From Plantactinospora sp. BC1 (lineage in GTDB: Bacteria > Actinomycetota > Actinomycetes > Mycobacteriales > Micromonosporaceae), in contig NZ_CP028158.1 of the NCBI RefSeq assembly GCF_003030345.1, positions 7,068,001 to 7,132,000 on the forward strand: a stretch of 64,000 nucleotides of DNA, given 5' to 3'. Shown one piece after another: positions 53,437 through 61,512 of this stretch. Made by a program: the position numbers and the translations under genes. The number at the start of each line of letters is the position of its first letter. Position 1 is the first letter of the stretch. The notes under the pieces were generated by a model. The model had not been told where the DNA came from, searched no databases, and saw only the letters and a list, made by a program, of their open reading frames with translations.

Positions 53437-54902
53437 GACCGCCCTCCCCCGGCCGAGGCGGGATCGACACCGGCCGGACCGGCGGCGGCGGGGACGGCAC
53501 CGGCCGGACCGGCGGCGGCGGAATCGACACCGGCGAGGCGGAGCAGCAGGCTCTTGACCTCGGTGGCCTGGTAGCGGTCCCGGGCCGCCGACCGGTCCGA
53601 ACAGATCAGCACCGGACCGTCCGCCGGGTCGGCCGGCAGCCGGCCGTGCGAGCCGCGTACCGCCCGGGCGCCGGCATCCAGCCCCACCACGCTCATCAGG
53701 TAGCGCATCCCGAGCTTCTTCCGGGCCAGCGCCACCGCCGCCCGGCGCTTCGCCGCACCCGGCGCGGCCGGGTCGAAGAAGAGCTCCGCCGGGTCGTACC
53801 CGGGTTTGCGGTGGATCTCCACCAGCCGGGCGAAGTCCGGGGCCCGGGCGTCGTCGAGCCAGTAGTAGTAGCTGAACCAGGCGTCCGGCTCGGCGACCAG
53901 CACCAGCTCGCCGGCCCGCTCGTGGTCCAGCCCGTGCGCGGCCTTGCCGGCGGCGTCCAGCACCTCGGCGACCCCGGACAGCCCCGCGCAGAGCTTCGCC
54001 ACCGCCGGCACGTCGGCCGGATCCTTCACGTAGACGTGCGCGATCTGGTGGTCGGCGACCGCGAACGCCCGGGACGTCCACGGGTCGAGATACTCCATCC
54101 CGTCCTGGGTGTAGACCCGGAGCAGCCCCTCGGCCCGGAGCAGCCGGTTCACGTCCACCGGCCGGCTCGCCTCGGTGATGCCGTACTCCGACAGCACCAC
54201 CACGGTCGCGTTCCGGGCGGCCGCCGCGTCCAGCAGCGGGCCGAGTACCCCGTCCAGTTCGCTCGCGGCGGCCGCCGCCTGCGGAGACGACGGGCCGAAG
54301 CGTTGCAGGTCGTAGTCGAGGTGCGGGACGTAGACCAGGGTCAGGTCCGGGTTCTTCTCCGCCATGATCTGCTCGGCGGCCCGGCAGATCCACCGCGACG
54401 ACGGCAGCCCCGCCCCCGGCCCCCAGTACGTGAAGAGCGGGAACCCGCCCAGCTTCCCGGTCAGCTCGTCGTGCAGCTCCGGCGGGTCGGTGTAGCAGTC
54501 GGGCTCCTTGCGCCCGTCGGCGTAGTAGATCGGCCGGGGCGTCACCGTCCAGTTCACGTCGGCGCCCATCGCGTACCACCAGCAGACGTTCGCCACGGTG
54601 TAGTCCGGGCGCTCCCGGCGGGCCGCCTGCCAGACCTTCTCCCCACCCATCAGCGCGTGGTGCTGCCGCCAGAGGAAGACCTCGCCCAGCTCCCGGAAGT
54701 ACCAGCCGTTGCCGACGATGCCGTGCTCGGCCGGGAGCGCCCCGGTGAGCAGGGTCGCCTGCGCCGAGCAGGTCACTGCCGGCAGCACGGTGCCGAGTTC
54801 GGCCCGGCAGCCGGCGTCGGCCACGGCGCGCAGCCGGGGCATGTGGGCGAGCAGTCGGGGGGTCAGCCCGACCACGTCGATCACGACCAGTGGGTCAGCC
54901 AT
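53433..54902 (-). CDS. Alkaline-phosphatase-superfamily phosphodiesterase/pyrophosphatase
   Basis: 489 residues of the nucleotide-pyrophosphatase/phosphodiesterase type. Asp9 (VVIDVVG) and nucleophile Thr44 (LPAVTCSAQATLL) are at the start; YVPHLDYDLQRFG and VVLSEYGITE, then DHQIAHVYV supply other metal ligands. It lacks a signal peptide, so it should act inside the cell. In Ebo clusters such an enzyme occurs near EboE and may remove a phosphate or pyrophosphate group from the pathway compound. It overlaps EboE by eight bases. The C-terminus is Ala/Gly/Pro-rich repeats. Confidence 0.85.
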   Translation of the reverse strand: MADPLVVIDVVGLTPRLLAHMPRLRAVADAGCRAELGTVLPAVTCSAQATLLTGALPAEHGIVGNGWYFRELGEVFLWRQHHALMGGEKVWQAARRERPDYTVANVCWWYAMGADVNWTVTPRPIYYADGRKEPDCYTDPPELHDELTGKLGGFPLFTYWGPGAGLPSSRWICRAAEQIMAEKNPDLTLVYVPHLDYDLQRFGPSSPQAAAAASELDGVLGPLLDAAAARNATVVVLSEYGITEASRPVDVNRLLRAEGLLRVYTQDGMEYLDPWTSRAFAVADHQIAHVYVKDPADVPAVAKLCAGLSGVAEVLDAAGKAAHGLDHERAGELVLVAEPDAWFSYYYWLDDARAPDFARLVEIHRKPGYDPAELFFDPAAPGAAKRRAAVALARKKLGMRYLMSVVGLDAGARAVRGSHGRLPADPADGPVLICSDRSAARDRYQATEVKSLLLRLAGVDSAAAGPAGAVPAAAGPAGVDPASAGGGRS

Positions 54903-56127
54903 CGTGCCTCCTCGGCGCGGAAACGGGGGCGGCGGCCGGGCCGGCGGGCGAGGCGGAGTCCTCGGTCAGTCCGAGCGCGACCAGTTCGTCGCGGGCGAAG
55001 GCCAGTTCGGCGGCGATCCCGCCGGCCAGCTCCGCGTCCGATCCCGGGCGCTGCCCGGCCGGCAGCACCCCCCAGGTGTACGTCTCGACGTCCAGGTGGT
55101 CGCAGCCGGCGACCGGCCCGGCGAACAGCTCCCGCAGCGCGTCCCGGAGCACCGGCACGGTGGACTCCAGCGGCGCGGCGGGTACGGCGTGCAGCGGTAC
55201 GTGGTAGTGCACCCGCCAGGCGCCGGGCAGGTTGGCGTCCAGCGCCGCGTCCAGGTCGTCGGCGGCGTGTGCCGGGTCGGCCGGGTCGGCGGCCCCTCCG
55301 CAGGCGTCGGTGCGGGTCTGGTGCAGGAAGCGCGGTTCGACGTACCCGCGCAGCACGTCGGCGGCGGCGACCGGGTCGGCGGCGGCCAGCGCGGCCGAGA
55401 CCTGCACCTTCACCACCGGCAGCCCGGCGGCGCGGAGCCGGCCGAGCGCCTGGGCCGGATCCTCCCAGGCGCAGGCGAGGTGGGCCAGGTCGAGGCAGAT
55501 GCCGAGCCGGTCGGTGTCCACCCGGGACAGTGTGGCGACCGCCTGGCCGGTCGACTCGACCACGCAGCCCGGTTCCGGCTCGAAGCCGACCCGGACCGCC
55601 CGGCCGGTACGCCAGGCGATCTGGGTCAGCCCGGCGGCCAGCTCGTCCAGCACCCGGGCCGCCCGGTCGGCCTGGCGCCGCTCCCAGGGCTGGCGCCAGG
55701 CCAGCGGCAGGGTGGAGACCGAGCCCCGGACGGCGTCGTCGGGAAGCAGGTCGACCAGTACGGTGGCCAGGTTCAGGGTGTAGACCAGCCGCTCCCGGGT
55801 GGTCCAGTCCGGGTGGTAGACGGCCTGCTTCACCACCGGCGCGTGGAAGGACTGGTAGGGGAACCCGTTCAGGGTGACCACCTCCAGCCCGCGCGCGGCC
55901 AGCTCGGCGCGCAGCCGCCGCCGGGTCTGCGGGTCGGCGGCGAGCCCGGCCGCCACCGGCGCGGCCAGCCACAGCCCCAGTCCGAGTACGTCGGCGCCGA
56001 GCCGTTCCCGGATCGGCACCGCGTACGTGTCGAGCTGTCCCAGCACCCCGGCCAGGTCCTCGGCCGGATGCACGTTGGTGCAGTAGCTCAGGTGCACCAG
56101 TTGCCCGTCGGCGTGCCGCAGCCGCAT
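54895..56127 (-). CDS. eboE: EboE, metabolite traffic TIM-barrel protein
   Basis: 410 residues. The N-terminus HLSYCTNVHPAEDLAGVLGQL and GLWLAAPVAAGL are EboE hallmarks; the TIM barrel continues with LNGFPYQSFHAPVVKQAVYHPDW, VGFEPEPGCVVES, LGICLDLAHLACAWEDP, and DVETYTWGVLP. The family was named from cyanobacterial and proteobacterial ebo clusters, where the set is needed to get a metabolite such as the scytonemin monomer to the periplasm. Its own reaction is not known. It shares TGATG with TatD before it and overlaps the phosphatase after it. Confidence 0.88.
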   Translation of the reverse strand: MRLRHADGQLVHLSYCTNVHPAEDLAGVLGQLDTYAVPIRERLGADVLGLGLWLAAPVAAGLAADPQTRRRLRAELAARGLEVVTLNGFPYQSFHAPVVKQAVYHPDWTTRERLVYTLNLATVLVDLLPDDAVRGSVSTLPLAWRQPWERRQADRAARVLDELAAGLTQIAWRTGRAVRVGFEPEPGCVVESTGQAVATLSRVDTDRLGICLDLAHLACAWEDPAQALGRLRAAGLPVVKVQVSAALAAADPVAAADVLRGYVEPRFLHQTRTDACGGAADPADPAHAADDLDAALDANLPGAWRVHYHVPLHAVPAAPLESTVPVLRDALRELFAGPVAGCDHLDVETYTWGVLPAGQRPGSDAELAGGIAAELAFARDELVALGLTEDSASPAGPAAAPVSAPRRHDG

Positions 56128-56993
56128 CAGCTACCGCCCCGCAGGATCGAGTTCCCCTCGAAGGTGCCGGGCGGCGCCGCGCCGGAGGACTCGTCCGCGT
56201 CTTCGAGGTCCAGCCGGCCGGACTGGCCGTAGAACTCCACCGGGTTGCGCCAGAGCACCCGGTCGACGTCGTCGTCGTCGAATCCGGCGGCCAGCATCGC
56301 CTCACCGGTGGCCCGGGTCAGCAGCGGATCCGACCGGCCCCAGTCGGCGGCCGAGTTGACCAGCATCCGCTCGGTGCCGTACTTCCGGAGCAGCTCGACC
56401 ATCCTCGGCGGCGACATCTTCGTCTCCGGATAGATGGAGAAGCCGAGCCAGCAGCCGGTGTCCCGGACCAGCGGCACCGTCACCTCGTTGAGGTGGTCGA
56501 TCACCACCCGGCCGGGGTCGAGCCCGGACTCGGCGACCACCGCGAGGCTGCGCTCGGTGCCCCGGGCCTTGTCCCGGTGCGGGGTGTGCACCAGCGCCGG
56601 CAGCTCGTGCTCGACCGCCAGGGCGAGCTGGGCGGCGAAGACCTCGTCCTCCTCCGGCGTCATCGAGTCGTAGCCGACCTCGCCGACCGCCACCACGCCG
56701 TCCTTGTCCAGATAGCGGGGCAGCAGGTCGAGCACCTCGCGGCAGCGCGGATCGTTGGCCTCCTTCGGGTTCAGCGCGATCGTGGCGTGGTGCCGGATGC
56801 CGAACTGGCCGGCCCGGAACGGCTCCCAGCCGACCAGCGAGTCGAAGTAGTCGACGAAGGAGGCGGCGCTGGTCCGGGGTTGGCCGAGCCAGAACGCCGG
56901 CTCCACCAGGGCGCGTACCCCGGCGGCGGCCATCCGTTCGTAGTCGTCGGTGGTCCGCGAGGTCATGTGGATGTGCGGGTCGAAGATCCTCAT
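56127..56993 (-). CDS. TatD-type metal-dependent hydrolase of the Ebo cluster (EboB-like)
   Basis: 288 residues. DPHIHM gives His7 and His9 of the amidohydrolase/TatD fold; VGEVGYDS, VHTPHR, VIDHLNE and NSAADWGRSD supply the other metal ligands (Glu, His, His, Asp). TatD proteins are phosphoesterases or nucleases; in ebo clusters one of this type is the EboB member. It starts with ATG overlapping the EboA stop (TGATG), and its stop overlaps the EboE start in the same way. The natural substrate is unknown. Confidence 0.85.
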   Translation of the reverse strand: MRIFDPHIHMTSRTTDDYERMAAAGVRALVEPAFWLGQPRTSAASFVDYFDSLVGWEPFRAGQFGIRHHATIALNPKEANDPRCREVLDLLPRYLDKDGVVAVGEVGYDSMTPEEDEVFAAQLALAVEHELPALVHTPHRDKARGTERSLAVVAESGLDPGRVVIDHLNEVTVPLVRDTGCWLGFSIYPETKMSPPRMVELLRKYGTERMLVNSAADWGRSDPLLTRATGEAMLAAGFDDDDVDRVLWRNPVEFYGQSGRLDLEDADESSGAAPPGTFEGNSILRGGS

Positions 56994-57655
56994 CACGCCT
57001 CCTCCGCGCCCGGCCCGGTCGGGGTCCCCGACCGGTCGAGCGTGCTCAGTCGATCCAGCAACGCGGTCGCGTCGGCCGGCATCTCCCGGCCGGCCGCCCG
57101 GCGCTCGTCGGCGAAGCCGGCCAGCATGCCGGCCAGCTCGGCGTCGGCCCGCTCGTCGAGCCTGTGCACGGCGGCCAGCGGGATGCCGGTGAAGACGCAC
57201 TTGAGCACCGCCTGCCGCCAGGCGGCCTGGTCGAGCCGGTCGGCGTACGGGCCGAGGGCGGCGGCGACCAGCCGGGTGTCGTTGGTCCGGATCGCGTCGT
57301 GCAGCAGCGGCACCCCGGCGTCGCCGACCGGCAGCAGCGGCAGGGCCCGGAGTACCGCCCGCTTCTCGGCCGCGTCGCCCTCGCGGTAGCGGGCCTCGAC
57401 CTGGCCGGGCAGCTCGGCCGGGGGCAGCGCACCGAGCAGCAGTACCCGGGCGGCGTCGTCGGCGGACCAGTGCGGCAGGTCGGGCAGGGGTGCCCGGCCA
57501 CACCTGCGGCCGGCCGCGGCGAAGAGCCGGCCGATCGCGGACGGTTCGGCCCCGACCCGACGTAACGCCTCGGCCAGCCACGGGTCGGGCGGCCGCCCGT
57601 CGGGTACGGCCAGCAGTGCCGCCCGCAGTCGTTCCAGTTCCGGTTCCGGTTCCAT
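56993..57655 (-). CDS. eboA: EboA-domain protein
   Basis: 220 residues, helical. Characteristic parts are WSADDAARVLLLGALPPAELPGQVEARYREGDAAEKRAVLRALPLLPVGDAGVPLLHDAIRTND and CVFTGIPLAAVHRLDERADAELAGMLAGFADERRAAGR, which match EboA. EboA is the signature of the operon; its molecular role is not established. It begins 80 bases after the TIM-barrel gene, the only real gap within the operon, and is coupled to TatD by TGATG. Confidence 0.88.
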   Translation of the reverse strand: MEPEPELERLRAALLAVPDGRPPDPWLAEALRRVGAEPSAIGRLFAAAGRRCGRAPLPDLPHWSADDAARVLLLGALPPAELPGQVEARYREGDAAEKRAVLRALPLLPVGDAGVPLLHDAIRTNDTRLVAAALGPYADRLDQAAWRQAVLKCVFTGIPLAAVHRLDERADAELAGMLAGFADERRAAGREMPADATALLDRLSTLDRSGTPTGPGAEEA

Positions 57656-57735
57656 CCGGTCCTCCCCAGTCTTTCCGGTGTGGATGGTGGTCGCGGTCCC
57701 CCCGGTGGTGGTGCTTCGTCAGTCGGGTGTGCCGG

Positions 57736-58707
57736 TCACCGCCCCCGGTCCGGCACGGCGCTGCCCCGCGCCTCGGTGAGCCCGGCCTCGGCGGCGGCGC
57801 CCCGGAGAAAGTCGATCGACCGCGCCGCCACGGTGGGGGCGGCGTGCGAGTGCCGGGGCAGCTCGACGGCGACCAGCCCGGCGTAACCGGCCTCGGCCAG
57901 CGCCCGCAGTACGGGCGGGAAGTCGATCTCTCCGGTGCCGAACTCCAGGTGCTCGTGCACGCCCCGGCGCATGTCGTCGATCTGCACGTTGACCAGGTGC
58001 GGGGCCACCTGCGCGACGCAGTCCGGCACCGGGTGGGGCTCCAGGCACCGGCAGTGCCCGATGTCGAGGGTGATGCCGAAGCCGGGCGGGGCGCCCAGGG
58101 CCTCCCGCAGCCGCCACCAGTCGGCGATTTCCGCCACCAGCATGCCCGGCTCCGGCTCGAAGCCGAGCGGCATCCCGGCGGCGTCCGCGACCTCGACCAG
58201 TTCGGCGCAGCCGGCGACGAGCCGGTCCCAGGCGGCCGCCGGTTCGACGTCGGCCGGTCGTACCCCGGACCAGAAGGAGACCGCCTCGGCGCCGAGGTCG
58301 GCGCCGATCGCGACGGCCCGGCGGAGGAACTCGACCCGCAGCGCGTTGTCGTCGTGCAGCAGCGTCGGGGCGTGCTTGTGCCAGGGGTCGAGCAGGTAGC
58401 GGGCCCCGGTCTCGATCACCACGCCGAGGCCGTGCGCGGCGAGGCTCCGGCCGACCGCCGCCACCCGGGCCGCCAGGTGCGGGCCGAACGGGTCCAGGTG
58501 GTCGTGGTCCAGGGTCAGCGCCACGCCCCGGTAGCCGAGGTCGGCGATGACCCGCAGCGCGTCGTCGAGGCGGTGGTTGGCGAAGCCGTTGGTCCCGTAC
58601 CCGAACCGCAGCCCGGGCAGCGCGGCGGCGCTCATGTCGGGGACACCAGTCGGGCGAGCCGTCGCCCGCTGACCCGGTGCGGCGGCGGACCCGGCACCGG
58701 CGCTCAT
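57736..58707 (-). CDS. Sugar phosphate isomerase/epimerase-like TIM barrel of the Ebo operon
   Basis: 323 residues from ATG 58707, which overlaps the UbiA stop (ATGA); the alternative ATG 58635 gives 299 residues. Barrel motifs: ADLGYRGVALTLDHDHLDPFG, GARYLLDPWHKHAPTLL, VSFWSGV, LGFEPEPGMLVAE, FGITLDIGHCRC, NVQIDDM, and GEIDFPPVLRALAEAGYAGLVAVELPRHSH. Metal ligands Glu, Asp, His and Glu are visible. The extra 24 residues of the long form come from a duplicated junction (58631-58741). It resembles EboE, so the operon has two related barrels. Reaction unknown. Confidence 0.85.
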   Translation of the reverse strand: MSAGAGSAAAPGQRATARPTGVPDMSAAALPGLRFGYGTNGFANHRLDDALRVIADLGYRGVALTLDHDHLDPFGPHLAARVAAVGRSLAAHGLGVVIETGARYLLDPWHKHAPTLLHDDNALRVEFLRRAVAIGADLGAEAVSFWSGVRPADVEPAAAWDRLVAGCAELVEVADAAGMPLGFEPEPGMLVAEIADWWRLREALGAPPGFGITLDIGHCRCLEPHPVPDCVAQVAPHLVNVQIDDMRRGVHEHLEFGTGEIDFPPVLRALAEAGYAGLVAVELPRHSHAAPTVAARSIDFLRGAAAEAGLTEARGSAVPDRGR

Positions 58708-58741
58708 GTCGGCGACACCAGTCGGGCGAGCCGTCGCCCGA
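58631..58741. repeat. Duplicated UbiA-end / isomerase-start junction
   Basis: Bases 58631-58669 and 58703-58741 match at 38 of 39 positions, 72 bases (24 codons) apart. Each copy includes the last codons of UbiA and the ATG of the next gene. The duplication keeps the isomerase in frame and adds 24 residues to its N-terminus. Confidence 0.9.
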
Positions 58742-59582
58742 TCGGGGCGGCGGCGGCCACCGCGACGCCGAGCAGCGCGGCGCCGGTCCGGGCGACCAGC
58801 GCGCCCTGTAGCGCAGGCAGGCCGGTGATGCCGGCGCCGACCGCGGCCCGGACCCGGGACGCCTGCGGGTCGGCCGCCACCCGGGCCTGCGCGCTGCCGT
58901 AGTGCAGGCCGTACCAGCCGGCGAGGGCGGCCGGGACCAGGGCGCCCCAGCCGGCCCGGTGGGCCGGGTCGGCGGGGCCGGGCCGGGTTACCGCGGCGGC
59001 GGCCACCGCGGCGGTACCGGCCAGGGTCGCCGCCGGCAGCGCCCGGGTCGCCCCGGAGACCTCTCGCCGGGAGAGTTCGGTGACCGTGTACGTGTGCGCG
59101 GCCACCGTCAGCGCCGCCGGTACCGCCCGGGCCACCCGGCCCCCGCTCGCGCCGAGCAGCACGTCCAGCCCCCGACAGGCGGCCATCACCGCCGGCCCGG
59201 CCGGGGTGTTCTTGGCCCACAGGTCGTACGCCCAGACCGCGCCGGCCAGCGGCACCGCCACGGCCAGCGCCCGGCGACCGCCGGCCAGCCCGGCGAGCCC
59301 GATCCCGGCGGCGGTGAGCCCGGCCGAGACGCCGAGGGCGAACCCCGGCGAGACCCGGCCGCTCGGGATCGGCCGCTCGGGCCGCTCCCGCGCGTCGAGT
59401 TCGCGGTCCGCGAGGTCGTTGGCGGCCATCCCGGCCCAGTAGAGCAGCACCGATGCCCCGGCCAGCCCCGGCACCCGACGGTCCAGCGCGTCGGCGGCGG
59501 CGGCCCCGGCCAGCACGTCCCCGGGGACGGAGAGCGCGGCCGGCGCCCGGACCAGCTCGGTCAGGTCACGCAGCGACGGCAT
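58704..59582 (-). CDS. UbiA-family prenyltransferase (EboC-like)
   Basis: 292 residues, about eight membrane helices. The Mg-diphosphate motif is NDLADRELD (55-63) with RPERPIPSG after it; a second conserved patch is YDLWAKNTPAG (119-129). UbiA enzymes attach a prenyl chain to a ring or sugar acceptor in the membrane; in ebo clusters the member is EboC, and related actinobacterial proteins are called SCO3242 family. It overlaps the cyclase gene before it by 17 bases and the isomerase ATG by four. The donor may come from the polyprenyl synthase at the operon end. Confidence 0.88.
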   Translation of the reverse strand: MPSLRDLTELVRAPAALSVPGDVLAGAAAADALDRRVPGLAGASVLLYWAGMAANDLADRELDARERPERPIPSGRVSPGFALGVSAGLTAAGIGLAGLAGGRRALAVAVPLAGAVWAYDLWAKNTPAGPAVMAACRGLDVLLGASGGRVARAVPAALTVAAHTYTVTELSRREVSGATRALPAATLAGTAAVAAAAVTRPGPADPAHRAGWGALVPAALAGWYGLHYGSAQARVAADPQASRVRAAVGAGITGLPALQGALVARTGAALLGVAVAAAAPIGRRLARLVSPT

Positions 59583-60735
59583 CCGGGTCCCCCGAAGTCG
59601 GCTCGGCGTCGAGTTCCCGGACGAAGGCGCGCAGCGTGGCCCACTGTTCGGCGAGGGCGTGCGGCACCTCGCCGAGCGGATCCTTGAAGAAGAACGCCAG
59701 TTCGGTCAGCGGGCCGGCCCGGCCGGCCCGGTGCGCGGCGGCGGTCAGCCGGGCCAGGTCGAGCACCAGGGGTGCGGCGAGCGAGGAGTCGCAGCCGTGC
59801 CAGGTGAACTCCATCCGCATCGGGGTGCCGAGGAAGCCGGCGAAGGTGACCAGGTCCCAGGCGGTCTTGAAGTCGCCGATGTCGTCGACGTACTCGATCC
59901 GGGTGTTGCCCTGCGGGACGTAGCCGAGGGTCTCGCCGAGTACCCGCTGCTTGCTGGCGGACTTGGCCGCGTTCGCCGCCGGTTCGGCCAGGTTGGCGCC
60001 GTCGCCGCCGCCGAGCAGGTTGGTGCCGGACCAGCTCCGTACCCGCAGGTTCCGCATCGCGAACATCGGGGCGAGAACCGACTTCACCAGCGTCTCGCCG
60101 GTCTTGCCGTCGTGCCCGGCGTACGGGAGGCCGGCCCGGCGGGCCAGTTCGGCGAGGGCGGGGAGCCGGGCGCCGGTGGACGGGGTGAAGTCCACATAGG
60201 AGCAACCGGCGGTGAAGGCGGCGTAGGCGTAGGTGGAGCTGACCGGCAGTGGGCTGCCGTGGGCGAGCGCGGCGTCCAGTTCGGCGAGGCTGGCGTGTGC
60301 CGGGTGCGCCTGCGGGGCCGGCTCGGTCGAGGAGACGTTCACCACCACCACCCGGTCGAGCCGGTGCCGTTCGCGGAATCCGGTCAGGTCGGCGACGATC
60401 GTCTCGACGGCGGCCGCCTGTGGGCCACCGGTCGGCGCCGGCCGCAGCTCGGCCTCGACCGCACCGAACTCCTCGGCCAGCGCCGCGACCAGCCGGGCCG
60501 GCAGTACGCCCGCCTCGGCCAGCGCCTCGGCCTTCTTCACCAGCGGGGTGGTGGCGATGTCGTGCCCGCCGAAGACCAGGTCGGCCAGGGCCGGCAGGGC
60601 GGCGCTACGCAGGGCCGGAAGCTCGGTCACGCAGCCTGTCGGCTCGGCCAGCCCGGCCCGCAGGGCCAGCGCCCCGACCGTACTGGTCACGGCGACCGAA
60701 CCACGCCCGCCAACCAGCCAGACACCCGTACGCAT
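59566..60735 (-). CDS. Inositol-3-phosphate synthase family protein (sugar-phosphate cyclase)
   Basis: 389 residues from ATG 60735, which has GGAGGGAGGAG upstream. NAD site VWLVGGRGSVAV (GGRGS 9-13), core GHDGKTGETLVKS (207-219), SWSGTNLLGGGDGANLAEP (234-252) and VDDIGDFK. These match MIPS, which converts glucose 6-phosphate to myo-inositol 3-phosphate with NAD; the core Lys residues look present. The family often has a separate housekeeping copy, so this one may supply a pathway cyclitol. It leads the eight-gene operon and overlaps UbiA by 17 bases. Confidence 0.88.
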   Translation of the reverse strand: MRTGVWLVGGRGSVAVTSTVGALALRAGLAEPTGCVTELPALRSAALPALADLVFGGHDIATTPLVKKAEALAEAGVLPARLVAALAEEFGAVEAELRPAPTGGPQAAAVETIVADLTGFRERHRLDRVVVVNVSSTEPAPQAHPAHASLAELDAALAHGSPLPVSSTYAYAAFTAGCSYVDFTPSTGARLPALAELARRAGLPYAGHDGKTGETLVKSVLAPMFAMRNLRVRSWSGTNLLGGGDGANLAEPAANAAKSASKQRVLGETLGYVPQGNTRIEYVDDIGDFKTAWDLVTFAGFLGTPMRMEFTWHGCDSSLAAPLVLDLARLTAAAHRAGRAGPLTELAFFFKDPLGEVPHALAEQWATLRAFVRELDAEPTSGDPDAVAA

Positions 60736-61512
60736 CAGTGCTCCTCCCTCCGGTGCCGGCACGGCCCTGGGCCGACCGGGGGTGTACTACGACGAACCGT
60801 GCCATGTGTCGGATCGGCCCATCGGGTCCACCTATCGGGACATCTTGCCTCGCAACTGTGAAAAGCGCCCCGCCCGCCCGACCGTCGCGGTGGAACATCC
60901 CGTGCGGCAGCGCCGGAGTCGGCGGCAACGACACTGCTCGGGTCCGTGACCGTGCGGGCGGACGGGGCTTGGTAGGCAGGGCCGGTCGGCGTCGCGGTCC
61001 TGCCTCCCCCGGTCCGGGGCGACCGGGCGGCGGGGGTTGCCGGCTCCGGTCGCGGGTCTCGCTGTGGAGTTGTGCCCCTCACCGGCCACTGTGGACGGCG
61101 GGGCGAAAGTCGTCGGGCGGCCCGGCCGGGTGGCCGGGACGGGTCGTGCTGCGGGGCCGCTGCGGGGGTCGCCTGCGGCGGTGGTACCACCGGCCGGGGG
61201 TTGGCCGGTGCGGTTCCGGCGTCCGGTGCGACCGGGGAATCCCGGTCCGGCCGCACCGGACGGCCGTGTCACCTGTCGCCCGGCACGACCGGAGCGGGCT
61301 CCGTCGTGCGCGTGCGCACTCCTTCCGGGTCGACCTCCCTCCGGTCGCGGGGCGCAACCGCGACCGGACCCTCGCCGGCCGTTCCGGAAAGCTTCTCGGG
61401 TCGGGTTCCGGCCCGAGCCCGGGCCGGGCCACCCGACGGGTGGACAACTGTCTCCGGCGGTGCCGGCTCCGCGCCCGAGGGCTGGCGAAGCCGGCGTACG
61501 CCGGTCCTGCGG
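60736..61512. other. Long gene-free region upstream of the Ebo operon
   Basis: 777 bases without a convincing gene: frames here are Arg/Pro/Gly-rich with no homology. The part next to 60735 should hold the operon promoter, though no clear consensus is seen. A hairpin lies at 61283-61309 about 205 bases after the Gfo/Idh stop. I see no tRNA, riboswitch or repeat. Confidence 0.45.
61283..61309 (-). terminator. Possible terminator after the Gfo/Idh gene
   Basis: GCACGA(C)CGGAG pairs with CTCCGTCGTGC around CGGG, with one bulged base. No T-tract follows. Confidence 0.4.
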
